Source: Burkholderia sp. GAS332
GTDB taxonomy: Bacteria; Pseudomonadota; Gammaproteobacteria; Burkholderiales; Burkholderiaceae
Length of the DNA stretch: 64,000 nt
Direction: 5' to 3'
Assembly: GCA_900142905.1 (NCBI GenBank)
Contig: FSRV01000003.1
Span: 558,001-622,000 of the forward strand
In this document: positions 50,234-58,660 of the stretch, piece by piece
Layout of the letters: each line of letters opens with the position of its first letter
Position numbering within the stretch: the first letter of the stretch is position 1
Made by a program: the position numbers and the translations under genes
Notes under the pieces: model-generated
What the model was told of the DNA's origin: nothing
Database searches by the model: none
The model's input: only the letters and a program-made list of their open reading frames with translations

Positions 50234-50339
50234 GTGGAATAGGATCAGTCTACGGTCCCGGGCCGTTTCAGCCCGGTGGAATCATCGCCGAATGGCTGTC
50301 CCTTTCGTCATTCGCCACACGTCACCTGGCTGGTTGTCT

Positions 50340-50618
50340 CTAGTCGACGGTAGTGTAGATACGCGTCGGTGCGACCCCGGGGAGAACAAAATCCGAGATG
50401 CGCCCCGCCCTGACGTCAAAGAGAAGGCGTTCCAGGTCACTCAGCCGTTGGGATGGATCACCCCGATCGCCACCCTGGCCTATCTCACCAAGCAGCAGTT
50501 GTCGCGCTTCGACCAGCCTCGCGACGGCACGCCGTCGCGGCACAAACATAGTTTCCATCGCGTTACTGCGGAACGGATCCCGGCCCGCACGGTTATCAGA
50601 ATCAGTATTGACCTGCAC
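50340..50618 (-). CDS. Possible small protein, 92 aa
   Basis: GTG start at 50618 is a guess (VQVNTDSDNRAGRD). The later part VPRRRAVARLVEARQLLLGEI and SQRLSDLERLLFDVRAGRIS is helical and plausible as a short coiled protein. The ribosome site is weak and the frame also extends upstream to 50777 through a terminator, which is unlikely to be coding. Family unknown. Confidence 0.4.
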   Translation of the reverse strand: MQVNTDSDNRAGRDPFRSNAMETMFVPRRRAVARLVEARQLLLGEIGQGGDRGDPSQRLSDLERLLFDVRAGRISDFVLPGVAPTRIYTTVD

Positions 50619-50641
50619 GGAACTTTCGAATTCCCAAAAAG

Positions 50642-50672
50642 AAAAAGCCGCCCGGTTGATCGGGCGGCTTTT
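50642..50672. terminator. Bidirectional intrinsic terminator after the ThiF gene
   Basis: AAAAAGCCGCCCG-gttgat-CGGGCGGCTTTT: a symmetric stem with A and T runs on both sides, 102 bases past the thiF stop. It ends the PRTRC operon. A CGTC-agg-GACG stem related to the leader family lies just upstream (50699-50709). Confidence 0.85.
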
Positions 50673-50773
50673 GTCAAATGGCTCTATGCATCGCGAGACG
50701 TCAGGGACGGGAGGAACCGCCACACCGTCGGGCGTCGGAAGAGGGATGTCACTCCTTGTGGGAGCGACATACT

Positions 50774-51592
50774 TCAACTTTGCGCCTTTGCCTTGCGGCT
50801 CTTGCGAGCCTTGGGTTCAGGTGCGGACGGTGCCTCGTAACCGAAGCGCGCCCATGCCGCTACGTCGATGGGAATCGGGTTTGTCCGCCCGGTAGCCAGG
50901 TTGACGAACACGCCTGAAAACGCCAGCGTCCCGGTTCGAAATAGCGTCCATAGCAGGTTGTAAGCCTGCACCGATATCGCCTGATTGATGACGAGCGACT
51001 GCTTGCGCAGAGCGTCCGCCATGCTGCATGAAGGGGTGTCGTCGCGCTTGTCATTCTTCGCGTTCAGCAGGTCCGGAAACAGGTCGCCCACATGCGGCAG
51101 CCTGTCATGTCGTGCCTTTCCGAATTCACCCAGAATGACCTGGCCGCGATCCGTCTCGTTGCCACAATCGAGGTAATACGAACAACGCCCCCGCTTCGCC
51201 GCCTGAACAATCGCGTGACGCGCGCGACGTGAGTCGACGCATCCAACGACCAGATCTGCATCGAACCTGACGCTCGAATCCACCCTCCGCGGCTCCGCGT
51301 TCCAGCGGGTCCCCATCAGGTTATTCAGGCGGTTGACCAGCAGCAGTGCCTTGTGCTGACCAACGTCGTTCGGATAGAACCCCTGCCGACCAACGTTCGT
51401 CTCGCTCACGGTGTCGTCGTCAAACACAGTGCATTCGATACCACCCGGATGCCCCAGTTCAACCATCGCATGGTGCAGACGCGCGAGACTCGGAAGAAAT
51501 GCGCTTCCGGTACCGCCCGCCCCCACAACAACGACCTTCCACGCCCGCTTGACCATCTCCTGCGGAATGGAGTGCGTGATCGTCTGGCTCAT
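50774..51592 (-). CDS. PRTRC system ThiF-family (E1-like) protein
   Basis: 272 residues from ATG 51592, coupled to protein A by ATGA. Rossmann motif GAGGTG at 24-29, then DDD (58-60), N66..R69 and K81 for ATP binding, and D120 in VVGCVDSRRAR. C189 (TPSCSMADAL) is a candidate catalytic cysteine. It should adenylate the C-terminus of the ubiquitin-like protein C and pass it on. Lower part of the PRTRC operon. Confidence 0.88.
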   Translation of the reverse strand: MSQTITHSIPQEMVKRAWKVVVVGAGGTGSAFLPSLARLHHAMVELGHPGGIECTVFDDDTVSETNVGRQGFYPNDVGQHKALLLVNRLNNLMGTRWNAEPRRVDSSVRFDADLVVGCVDSRRARHAIVQAAKRGRCSYYLDCGNETDRGQVILGEFGKARHDRLPHVGDLFPDLLNAKNDKRDDTPSCSMADALRKQSLVINQAISVQAYNLLWTLFRTGTLAFSGVFVNLATGRTNPIPIDVAAWARFGYEAPSAPEPKARKSRKAKAQS

Positions 51593-52227
51593 CGCGTCAC
51601 CTCCGCCGAAAGCGCCTTTGCCCATGCCTCGGGGGTCGTATCGATCCTCTCGAAGATCCCTTTGGCACACAGCCGTAGCGCCGTCGAGGGCTTCCGATCG
51701 CAATCGCCAAGCACGAGCGCGAACTTCACGTCGTGTCGGTCGTCCTGATTGTCGGTGCGCGAGAAGAAGGCTTTCCCCGTGCCATGCGAATGACAGTCCA
51801 CTACCACGCAATCGCCGTCTGCAAGCGACGGCCGCTCATAGACGAGGTGGCCGGGTCCGTGCGAAATCGACGGCAGCGCAACGAGTCGAAACTCGAGCGT
51901 CGCCGCGTTCCACACGATCCAGGCACCCGCCTCGTTGGGAAGCGCTCTGCGAGCCATCTGCAGAAATTCTCCGACGAGAGCGGGCGGCACCGGACCACAC
52001 AGCAGCTCTGTTTTCTGTTCGACGGCGCCGTACGGGATTGCAGTATCCACCTCGTAGCGCGCGATGCGCCTGACGACGTGGATCCACGACCGCGCAAGTT
52101 CCAGATACACGCCGTCGGCAGCGACAAGCAGCCGCTCGCCCGGGCCCGCCATGGCGGCCAGTGGTTCCCGTGCCGGCACCATCACCGACGGAAATGAGCG
52201 CTGAAGGACAAAATCGACAGGATTCAT
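51589..52227 (-). CDS. PRTRC system protein A (JAMM/MPN-like peptidase)
   Basis: 212 residues. The JAMM signature is visible: DCHSHGTGKAFFSRTDNQDD at about 144-163, with H146, H148, S156 and D159 as metal and catalytic residues. Such domains remove ubiquitin-like tags or trim their tails. Coupled by ATGA to both neighbours (protein B upstream, ThiF downstream). Confidence 0.87.
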   Translation of the reverse strand: MNPVDFVLQRSFPSVMVPAREPLAAMAGPGERLLVAADGVYLELARSWIHVVRRIARYEVDTAIPYGAVEQKTELLCGPVPPALVGEFLQMARRALPNEAGAWIVWNAATLEFRLVALPSISHGPGHLVYERPSLADGDCVVVDCHSHGTGKAFFSRTDNQDDRHDVKFALVLGDCDRKPSTALRLCAKGIFERIDTTPEAWAKALSAEVTR

Positions 52228-52952
52228 CGTTGGCTCCAGATCTTGCCACTGATCAGGTCAGCCAGCGTCGCCTTGACCGGAACCAGAACCTCGAACGGAT
52301 ACCCGCCTTCGAACTTGCCGTCGAGCATGTCGCGCCAGAACGCAAAGAAACCCGCTTCGTAGTCGACGCGCTTGCCTCCCACGTTCGGATGGGTGAAGGC
52401 TGAATTGAAGAAGCCCGACTCCCAGCCATCTATCGACGCCACATCGATGCGGCGCGGAACGTGCGCCGAACCAATACAGATCTGGCCTTTATCCCAGGTG
52501 TTGAAGTACGGTGGCTCGAAGAGCTCCGAACCCGGGACTGGCCGCCCCGGATCCTTCAGCGCGAACACGCTGAAACCCGATGCCGCAGCTCGAAAGACAA
52601 GGCCCGGATGCCACACAACGGCGTTGCGCTTGCCGAACTCCTTGCAGTCGAAGAACACCCGGCGGGAAGCCGGAGCGCACCACCACAGCACGGCGTCAGG
52701 CGACACCGCAAGTACGGTCGGCGGCAGAAAATCCGCCTTCGGTGCTGCATTCCGGTCCAGATTACGCAGGGTCTCCAGCAATGCGTTGCGATCAAGCGGG
52801 CGTCCAGCCCCAATCAACGGGCGTGAAGTCCGCGGGTCATGGGATACAGGATGGACGGTCGCAAACTGATCGCCCTTGGTTCCTGAGTAAAAAAGAATGG
52901 CAGACGACAGTTGCACTTCGCCGCCGGTGTTGCCTTTTGCAATACCAGTCAT
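52224..52952 (-). CDS. PRTRC system protein B (E2-like)
   Basis: 242 residues. Known as PRTRC_B and assigned to a prokaryotic E2-like family. The strand-helix pattern is consistent, with C159 in DKGQICIGSAH as candidate acceptor cysteine and FEPPYFNTWDKG before it. It would take the ubiquitin-like protein from ThiF. ATGA coupling to protein A. Confidence 0.83.
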   Translation of the reverse strand: MTGIAKGNTGGEVQLSSAILFYSGTKGDQFATVHPVSHDPRTSRPLIGAGRPLDRNALLETLRNLDRNAAPKADFLPPTVLAVSPDAVLWWCAPASRRVFFDCKEFGKRNAVVWHPGLVFRAAASGFSVFALKDPGRPVPGSELFEPPYFNTWDKGQICIGSAHVPRRIDVASIDGWESGFFNSAFTHPNVGGKRVDYEAGFFAFWRDMLDGKFEGGYPFEVLVPVKATLADLISGKIWSQR

Positions 52953-52963
52953 GAGATGTTCCT

Positions 52964-54100
52964 TCAGATAGTGAGGAGCGCCAGGAGGCGATCAAGATGG
53001 GAAAGGATCTGGAATGCGAGCGCCCAGTCGGCGTATTGCCGGCGTATAGCGCCGCGAGTCGAAGCGAAGGGACTGAAACCCGAGTAGTACGTGTATTCAC
53101 CACTCTGGGATTCCTGCTCGAAGTGGTCGTCGAGCAACTCGCCAATACGCTCGCTGTCGGTCAGCGCGATGCTGCAGGCCGAATAGGCAGGACTCCCATC
53201 GTGCGCATCCTGAAAGAGATCCCGCTTGCCGGCGTGCCGAAGCAACCGGGTAAGCACGATCAGTTCAGTACACACTCGACGGGCCATCCCGCGGCAACGG
53301 GTACGCAGCTTGAGAAGCTCGCACTCGCTCAGCTGCGGGTTCTTGCGCCGCCGCCCAGGGATCGAAGCGGGCTTGCGGATCTCATCCGGGTAAAACTCGG
53401 GCTTCACCGCTGACGGCAGATACCGGTCGGCGTCTTCGCCCTCGAGACCACGATAGTCCGCGATGAACTCGCGCACCTCATCGTCCGAAGCGTTCTCGTC
53501 GCCTTCCCAATGCCAGCAGGAGAACTCGCTGAGAAACCAGCCAGGCGTGCGCACAAACAACGTCTTCCAGGATGCCTGGTCGACGAGCCTGAGCACACTC
53601 GGCAATAACAATGGGTGAATCGCGCCAAGCGCATCTCCCCTGGCCCCGATGACATAAAGATGTTCTTCGGGAAGTTTCATAGCCAGATGCAGCGGTGAGG
53701 TCGGGGTGAACTCATTTCTCTCGTACTGATGCGCGATTGCATCGTGTACCGCGTTCGAGTCCATTAATTCGGCCCCGAAACAGAGACGCTGCATGGTAGG
53801 AAGCTGGCGCTGCACCCAGGCATAGAAGGCCTGCTGGAATGCATCGCCCGCGTCGACCGGGTCATTGACGTCAGCCGCACGCAACGGCCCGTACTCGAAC
53901 TGCGCAATGACGAGGTCAACGAAAGGCGCTTCCTCGCGGTGGCGGACCTTCGCCAACGGCGGGATGCCGTCCTGAAGATCCGGCAGCGTCAGAAAATCAG
54001 TGGCAGGTCGACGTCCGGCAGCGGCAACGCGTGACGATTGCCACGTCGCGCCGACGCACGCAGCGACGCTTCGATCAACCGATGAAGAATCGAGCAGCAT
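52964..54100 (-). CDS. PRTRC system protein F
   Basis: 378 residues. Begins MLLDSSSVDRSVAACVGATW; recognisable parts include FGAELMDSNAVHDAIAHQYE and TPGWFLSEFSCWHWEGDEN, and a helical C-terminus. Protein F is conserved only in PRTRC cassettes and has no known activity. ATG 54100 follows GAGGATGTC. A hairpin with T-run lies just upstream. Confidence 0.82.
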   Translation of the reverse strand: MLLDSSSVDRSVAACVGATWQSSRVAAAGRRPATDFLTLPDLQDGIPPLAKVRHREEAPFVDLVIAQFEYGPLRAADVNDPVDAGDAFQQAFYAWVQRQLPTMQRLCFGAELMDSNAVHDAIAHQYERNEFTPTSPLHLAMKLPEEHLYVIGARGDALGAIHPLLLPSVLRLVDQASWKTLFVRTPGWFLSEFSCWHWEGDENASDDEVREFIADYRGLEGEDADRYLPSAVKPEFYPDEIRKPASIPGRRRKNPQLSECELLKLRTRCRGMARRVCTELIVLTRLLRHAGKRDLFQDAHDGSPAYSACSIALTDSERIGELLDDHFEQESQSGEYTYYSGFSPFASTRGAIRRQYADWALAFQILSHLDRLLALLTI

Positions 54101-54126
54101 GATTTGACATCCTCGTCATAGAAAAA

Positions 54127-54146
54127 AACCGCCCTTTCGGGCGGTT
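54127..54146 (-). promoter_or_regulatory. Hairpin with T-run between PRTRC C and F
   Basis: AACCGCCC-gaaa-GGGCGGTT followed by TTTTTC on the minus strand, 27 bases before the F start. TGAC/GTCA flank the GAGGAT ribosome site. It can act as attenuator setting the ratio of C and E to the later proteins. Confidence 0.6.
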
Positions 54147-54199
54147 CCGTGGAGTTGAAGCCTGAGTCCGGATCGGACAGGGCTTTGAGCAGGGTGGAT

Positions 54200-54418
54200 T
54201 TACGCATTGGTGCCTTTGGCCCCAGCTGCACGCACGAATCTGTAGCGAGCGACTTCGCCCGCCATTTCCGGACCGTCGACCGCTGCGGTCGTCAGTTCGG
54301 GATACTGGGCCGTGTACAGATCGCGAACCTGATCGGGCGAAAAAGATGGTCCCGGATCCAGAAGAGTCATACCGTTGTAGGCGAACTCCCGAACCAACGC
54401 GGCAATATTGATGGACAT
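54200..54418 (-). CDS. PRTRC system protein C (ubiquitin-like)
   Basis: 72 residues, a beta-grasp-sized protein: MSINIAALVREFAYNGMTLLDPGP, SPDQVRDLYTAQYPELTTA, RYRFVRAAGAKGTNA. The family belongs to the prokaryotic ubiquitin-like group. The tail ends GAKGTNA rather than Gly-Gly; the JAMM protein A could trim it at the glycine. Starts eight bases after the E stop. Confidence 0.85.
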   Translation of the reverse strand: MSINIAALVREFAYNGMTLLDPGPSFSPDQVRDLYTAQYPELTTAAVDGPEMAGEVARYRFVRAAGAKGTNA

Positions 54419-54426
54419 GACTTATC

Positions 54427-54879
54427 TCACAGAAGAAGTTGGGAAAGGTCGGTACCGGCTGGCTTGTCTACCACTTGGGGCATCGATGCTTCGGCACCCG
54501 GTTTGGTCGTGTCGGCCGAATCTGCCTCCTCGTCATCGTCGTTGGCCGAAGACGGCGCCGGCAATGCCGGTGCCGTCTTCTTCGACAATGCTTTCTGGGC
54601 CTTCCCCGCCTGGGACTTCTCAGCCTGCTGCAGGATTGCCGTTGTGGCAGCAACCTGTTCGTCGAGCGACTTATGCGCACTCGAATACGACTGAACCGCG
54701 GCGAGGAAACCCTCGTCGAGTTCAGCCGCCGTCGCCGTCAGAATCAGCGGCTGACGCAGAACAGCCTCTTTCGAATCCGCCTGGGGCGTCAGAAACACAA
54801 CCATCCTGTCGCCATCCATTGATAGCGACAGCACCAGCTTGCCGGTGGTGCGAACCAGCGCTTCAATTGCCTGAAACAT
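54427..54879 (-). CDS. PRTRC system protein E
   Basis: 150 residues. N-terminal domain MFQAIEALVRTTGKLVLSLS with MVVFLTPQADSKEAVLRQPL, then a helix and a long acidic, Ala/Lys-rich tail (DDDEEADSADTTKPG). Typical of PRTRC_E. Function unknown. ATG 54879 behind GGAGTTTCC. Confidence 0.83.
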   Translation of the reverse strand: MFQAIEALVRTTGKLVLSLSMDGDRMVVFLTPQADSKEAVLRQPLILTATAAELDEGFLAAVQSYSSAHKSLDEQVAATTAILQQAEKSQAGKAQKALSKKTAPALPAPSSANDDDEEADSADTTKPGAEASMPQVVDKPAGTDLSQLLL

Positions 54880-54899
54880 GGAAACTCCGGAAAAGAGAA

Positions 54900-54919
54900 A
54901 CGCCGCGCAATGGCGGCGT
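54900..54919 (-). promoter_or_regulatory. Hairpin between ParB and PRTRC E genes
   Basis: ACGCCGCC-attgc-GCGGCGT with TTTCTCTTTT following on the minus strand, 21 bases before the E start. It resembles the other inter-gene hairpins and lies 37 bases behind the ParB stop. Confidence 0.55.
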
Positions 54920-54956
54920 TGAATGGGAAAGCGCGTCGGTATGACCGGAGCGCACG

Positions 54957-56627
54957 TCAGAACCTGAGAACCTTCGGCACCTTGCTCGCGTAGTCAAAGC
55001 CTTCGACGGCAAGCAGGGCCTCAATGACCTCTGGCTTCGATTTTGAGAACACCTTCTTGAAGTTGTCGCCAAGCGCGGCACAAATGCCTAACTCGTCGGC
55101 CAGCACCATCATCTCAGACTTGGTAATCAACTCCAGAAACTCCTTGTCGAGCTTCCAGTGCTTCTTCAGGTCCAGCTTGTGGGTTTTGCAGAGCTGCGTC
55201 AGGTAAGTGACATCGATCCCGTCGATCGCGGCGAACAGCATCCCGATCATCAGGTTCGCCTGAGCATCGGCGCTTGCCTCCTGCACGACCTCGACGGCCT
55301 TGGGCAGGTTGGCAACGGGCGCTTCTGCGCCGGCGATCCGCTCGAACAGTTTGCGAAAGACACCATCGTCAATCTGCCGGGCATGACCACTGAGCACGAT
55401 GGCGATCAGGTACTGGCGCGCCAGATCATGATTCATGCCGATGTCGGCACGCAGCGCCTTGCGCCACAGCTTCACACGATAGGACTTAACCTTCTCGGAT
55501 TCAGCCACGACCGTTGCAGACGGGTTAACCGCGGACGCCGTTTTGGCGGATGCAGCACCCGCCCCTTTCGTCGCCGGTTTGCCCTTGTCAGCGGCAGTCT
55601 TTTGCGGTGCCGTTGCAGCTTTTTCAGCCTGAATACGAGCGCCGACCTTCTTCATGTTGCAGACCGTATCGAAACACTGACCTCGATAGACCTTCCCCAT
55701 GGCGTCAGGCAGGCCGCTCACCGCAGCACCGTAGTTAGAGCAGGCATGGCAGGCTTTCGCCTGTTCCAGGCCAACGCCCTTCGGCCCTTCTACAGCGAGT
55801 TGAACGCGCGTGTTGTTGTCGCCCGCGCGTACGATGCGCACCACCTGAAACTCATCGCGCAACGGCACCGCGATCGTTTCAAGCTGCTTCTCCGTCTTCT
55901 CGTTGAAGCAGGTCCGGTTGGTGCAATTGCCAGTGGCAATCGACTCTCCGAACATCTCCGACTGGGTTGAGGAGTTGTGCGGGCACGCCGCACAGTCCGC
56001 TTTGTCAAAGATAGCGGATACGAGGGAGCAGGATGCGCTTTCGATCACCTTCTTCACGTCTGCGACCGATCGCTTTTCTGCGACAACCACAGGCAGTAGG
56101 CGATCCTGATTTTCCTTGGACAGCGCCGCAAGTAGCTCAGCATGACCAAGCAGGATCTGACGCGTGTTCAGGGCATCGAGAACGCCCGCGCTGCAGTTCA
56201 TCAACGCGAGGCGTGCATCGAGCGTCGCGCGGTTCCATCCGAAGATGCGAGCCACCTCGTCCCGATCGCCCTTGTAGATACCGACCAGTTCCGCTGCAGC
56301 AACGGCCTCTTCCGACGGTGCCATGTTGGCGCGCTGAATGTTCTCGATGACTGCCATGGCACGCGCCTCGGCATCGCCCACATCCTTGACGACGATAGGC
56401 ATGTCGTACTCCGGCCCGAGCTCCTCGCTCGCGGCCCAGTGACGGCGCCCACCAATGATGAGTTCGAAGTCGAAGTCCGGTTCGTCGATAGGCCTGACAA
56501 CGACAGGCTGAAGGATGCCGACTTCCCGGACCGAGGCTCGCATTTCGGCCATTTCGGCTGGGTCGAAATACTTCCGCGGATTGTGTGCGCGCTTGATACG
56601 TCCAACAGGATGGGTAGGTTGTTGCAT
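54957..56627 (-). CDS. PRTRC-type ParB-family protein
   Basis: 556 residues from ATG 56627. N-terminal ParB/Srx domain with GGRRHWAA (59-66) and ENIQRANMAPSEEA (95-108), then a helix-turn-helix region (about 120-145). The middle has several CxxC pairs (CAACPH, CTNRTC, CHACS, CFDTVC) that could bind zinc, and the C-terminal half is helical. The RR motif is that of CTP-binding ParB clamps. No ParA is nearby, so its role may be regulatory or in the PRTRC process. Confidence 0.85.
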   Translation of the reverse strand: MQQPTHPVGRIKRAHNPRKYFDPAEMAEMRASVREVGILQPVVVRPIDEPDFDFELIIGGRRHWAASEELGPEYDMPIVVKDVGDAEARAMAVIENIQRANMAPSEEAVAAAELVGIYKGDRDEVARIFGWNRATLDARLALMNCSAGVLDALNTRQILLGHAELLAALSKENQDRLLPVVVAEKRSVADVKKVIESASCSLVSAIFDKADCAACPHNSSTQSEMFGESIATGNCTNRTCFNEKTEKQLETIAVPLRDEFQVVRIVRAGDNNTRVQLAVEGPKGVGLEQAKACHACSNYGAAVSGLPDAMGKVYRGQCFDTVCNMKKVGARIQAEKAATAPQKTAADKGKPATKGAGAASAKTASAVNPSATVVAESEKVKSYRVKLWRKALRADIGMNHDLARQYLIAIVLSGHARQIDDGVFRKLFERIAGAEAPVANLPKAVEVVQEASADAQANLMIGMLFAAIDGIDVTYLTQLCKTHKLDLKKHWKLDKEFLELITKSEMMVLADELGICAALGDNFKKVFSKSKPEVIEALLAVEGFDYASKVPKVLRF

Positions 56628-56629
56628 TG

Positions 56630-56732
56630 CAGGTTCTCCAGAGAGGGAACCTGCCCCCGATCGGGAGTGGTTCCCGATGGGGTTTAACAGCTGGTTGCCA
56701 GGCATGCCGGCGGATCGATGCGTCAATGACGC
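56630..56732 (-). promoter_or_regulatory. Complete three-part leader before parB
   Basis: GCGTC-att-GACGC-ATCGA (56715-56732) with TATCGT (56746-56751) exactly 13 bases upstream. Hairpin CCCCATCGGGA / TCCCGATCGGGG (56654-56682). Then CAGGTTCCC (56645-56653) pairs with GGAGAACCTG (56630-56639), which carries the ribosome site. Confidence 0.77.
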
Positions 56733-56819
56733 TGAAGGTAGGGCAACGATACAGTCAGGTGTCTCTGCGTATGCAGCGGAAAGACGGAAAAAACATGGCG
56801 TCTTAGACCTGCCGCAGGC

Positions 56820-56847
56820 AAAAAAAAGCCCGATCTCGCGATCGGGC
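56820..56847 (-). terminator. Intrinsic terminator after the methylase-like gene
   Basis: GCCCGATC-gcga-GATCGGGC followed by TTTTTTTT on the minus strand, 66 bases past the methylase stop. It separates that operon from the parB leader, so parB needs its own promoter. Confidence 0.88.
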
Positions 56848-56913
56848 CCTTGCACACTGTACTTCCTGGTGGATCTCTCCACTGAAAACTACTAACTTGC
56901 GAAAATAGCCGAG

Positions 56914-57981
56914 TCAAAACAGGGTCATCTGCTCGATACGATCAAAGATCGTGTTCTCGGCCTTCGCAGCACTCGCCTGCCCGGTCAGCTCTTCGAAAAG
57001 GGCTGCTATAGATGTTTGCGCGTCGAACTGCATCTCCGTGCGATCAGCATCGACCGCGACGGCGACGTTGCCTTCCTCGCGTTCAACTGCGTGATGCTGC
57101 CCCTCGCCAGACGGGGCGACCTCGGGAACGGTAAACCGTTGCCCCTGTAAGTCCGGAGCCGTCGCTCCCGGTTCATCGCAACTGCCCGGCTGCTCCGCGT
57201 ACCCGGCGACGATGCTCCTGGCCTCCGCTTCGCGTCGTCGTCTGAGTTTGCGTCCCCAACCAAGCATAACGTGCGCCGGCGTGTACCAGACACCCCATAC
57301 CTCGAGCGAGAGGGCGTTACCGTGCACGACAATGGCGGGGATACCCAACAGCGACAACTGGACATACGCCATGTGAACACAGCGTTGATCGATATCGACG
57401 CAGGTTGCATGCAGGGTCTCGGGGTAGTTCAAACCGGCCTGATGCATTGCCTGGGCCGTCGCGACCACCATTCCGGCCGACCCACACGCCGGCTCCTGAA
57501 GGGTGACGAATCCTTTCTCCCGGACGGAAGCAGCGTCGCCCACGGTCATCATGGCCATGAGATACGAGACGCTATAGGGCGTGAAGAATTGCCCCGCGCG
57601 GTCGTTCCCCAGCTCGAGCGCCATGAAGATCTCGCCGAGCACGTCGCCCAGACCATGGCCCGGAGTCCCGGGACAGCCCGGATCGCCAATCGCATCCACA
57701 CGCGTGCGATGGCACATCTGCAGCGCCGCAAACATCGCAGCAAACCGCTGGGTCTCCTCGGGCTTGTACTTGCCGACGATGTCCATGTATCGCTTCTCCC
57801 GCGCATCGAACTGAGGTTGATCAAAGCGATTGCTGAGCGCAAGGGCGCACATCTCGATGAAGTCCGAAAACACCGTGTAGGGATCGTGCGAATGCGAAAA
57901 CTCCCGCATCGACTTGATGAGTTCGGTCTTGTAGGGGTCGCCGCCCATTGCAGCGCGCTCGGCTCGCTGGCGCCGGCTCAT
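56914..57981 (-). CDS. N-6 DNA methylase-like protein without a visible NPPY motif
   Basis: 355 residues from ATG 57981, coupled to the upstream gene by ATGA. HsdM-like features: FTPYSVSYLMAMM, motif I LQEPACGSAGMVV, then VDIDQRCVHMAYVQLSLLG and VVHGNALSLEVW. At the place of the catalytic NPP[FY] there is VWYTPAHVMLG, so the amino-transfer motif IV is missing. The C-terminal 100 residues are variable. Either it binds S-adenosylmethionine without methylating, or it has a different role on the element. Confidence 0.75.
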   Translation of the reverse strand: MSRRQRAERAAMGGDPYKTELIKSMREFSHSHDPYTVFSDFIEMCALALSNRFDQPQFDAREKRYMDIVGKYKPEETQRFAAMFAALQMCHRTRVDAIGDPGCPGTPGHGLGDVLGEIFMALELGNDRAGQFFTPYSVSYLMAMMTVGDAASVREKGFVTLQEPACGSAGMVVATAQAMHQAGLNYPETLHATCVDIDQRCVHMAYVQLSLLGIPAIVVHGNALSLEVWGVWYTPAHVMLGWGRKLRRRREAEARSIVAGYAEQPGSCDEPGATAPDLQGQRFTVPEVAPSGEGQHHAVEREEGNVAVAVDADRTEMQFDAQTSIAALFEELTGQASAAKAENTIFDRIEQMTLF

Positions 57982-58358
57982 TGCTGCTCTCCAGCCGGGG
58001 CGCCGATTCCGCCGAGTTGCGTTTCCAACGCCAGCCACAGGCGGTCAAAATCCGGCGCTGTCCCCAGCAGGAGCGAGCGCTCGATATCGAAGCCTGCCCG
58101 TGCGAAGACCGCCTTACGGTCAACGACCGGCCGTGCAGCTCCGACGGCGAACTGCTGCCGTGCCTTGGTAATAATGCGATCGGCGAAGACTGAATACGTG
58201 CGCCGCAACTCCTCCACGATCTCGCCGGTACCGGGAACCCTGACGGCTGGATCGCTCATATCCGAGAAGAGACGCTTCTCTGTCGCAGCGATTGCGCTGT
58301 AGTGGCGCCACGCAGCCGTCTGTGCGTCGATGAAAGTTTCGATGAAATGGTTGTACAT
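57978..58358 (-). CDS. Hypothetical protein coupled to the methylase-like gene, 126 aa
   Basis: ATG 58358 behind AGGAG. Helical: HFIETFIDAQTAAWRHYSAIA, RRTYSVFADRIITKARQQFA. The stop overlaps the methylase start by ATGA. May be a partner subunit; no family is recognised. Confidence 0.6.
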   Translation of the reverse strand: MYNHFIETFIDAQTAAWRHYSAIAATEKRLFSDMSDPAVRVPGTGEIVEELRRTYSVFADRIITKARQQFAVGAARPVVDRKAVFARAGFDIERSLLLGTAPDFDRLWLALETQLGGIGAPAGEQQ

Positions 58359-58411
58359 GCCTGACTCCTGAAATGGACGAGGCATGCCCTTTGGGGACAT
58401 GCCCCAGAGGG
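58356..58411 (-). promoter_or_regulatory. Leader hairpin plus start-codon helix before the 126-aa gene
   Basis: Hairpin CCCTCTGGGGC / CCCCAAAGGG (58387-58411) followed by CATGCCT (58380-58386), which pairs perfectly with AGGCATG (58356-58362). The start codon itself lies in the helix and AGGAG in the loop. Confidence 0.72.
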
Positions 58412-58437
58412 ATAGGAAAAGGTGGGATCGCGCTTGC

Positions 58438-58659
58438 CTATACGGCGTAGTGCTTGCGCACTCGCCTGCGTCGCTCGGCAAACGGCCGACCGCCAGTCAC
58501 GGAAAGCGGTGCATGAAACACCAGGTGACGTAGCGCGGCTGTTCGGTAGAGCGGGCTGTACTGGTCCGTTGATCGGACGATCTGCAGAAGCACCGCCGGA
58601 GGCAGGCCGTTCGTGTGGAAGATCATCTTCACGAGGCGAAGAATTCGCAGAGATTTCAC
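58438..58659 (-). CDS. Small basic protein, 73 aa
   Basis: GTG start at 58659 behind GGGAGCACAT. KSLRILRLVKMIFHTNGLPPAV and a basic C-terminus (GGRPFAERRRRVRKHYAV). Possibly DNA binding. First gene of the methylase-type operon, after a complete three-part leader. Family unknown. Confidence 0.5.
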   Translation of the reverse strand: MKSLRILRLVKMIFHTNGLPPAVLLQIVRSTDQYSPLYRTAALRHLVFHAPLSVTGGRPFAERRRRVRKHYAV

Positions 58660-58660
58660 A

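Noticed and set aside
53989..54231. 80-codon minus-strand frame between PRTRC C and F
   Set aside because: It overlaps the ends of both genes and runs through the inter-gene hairpin; no ribosome site and no PRTRC component is known there.
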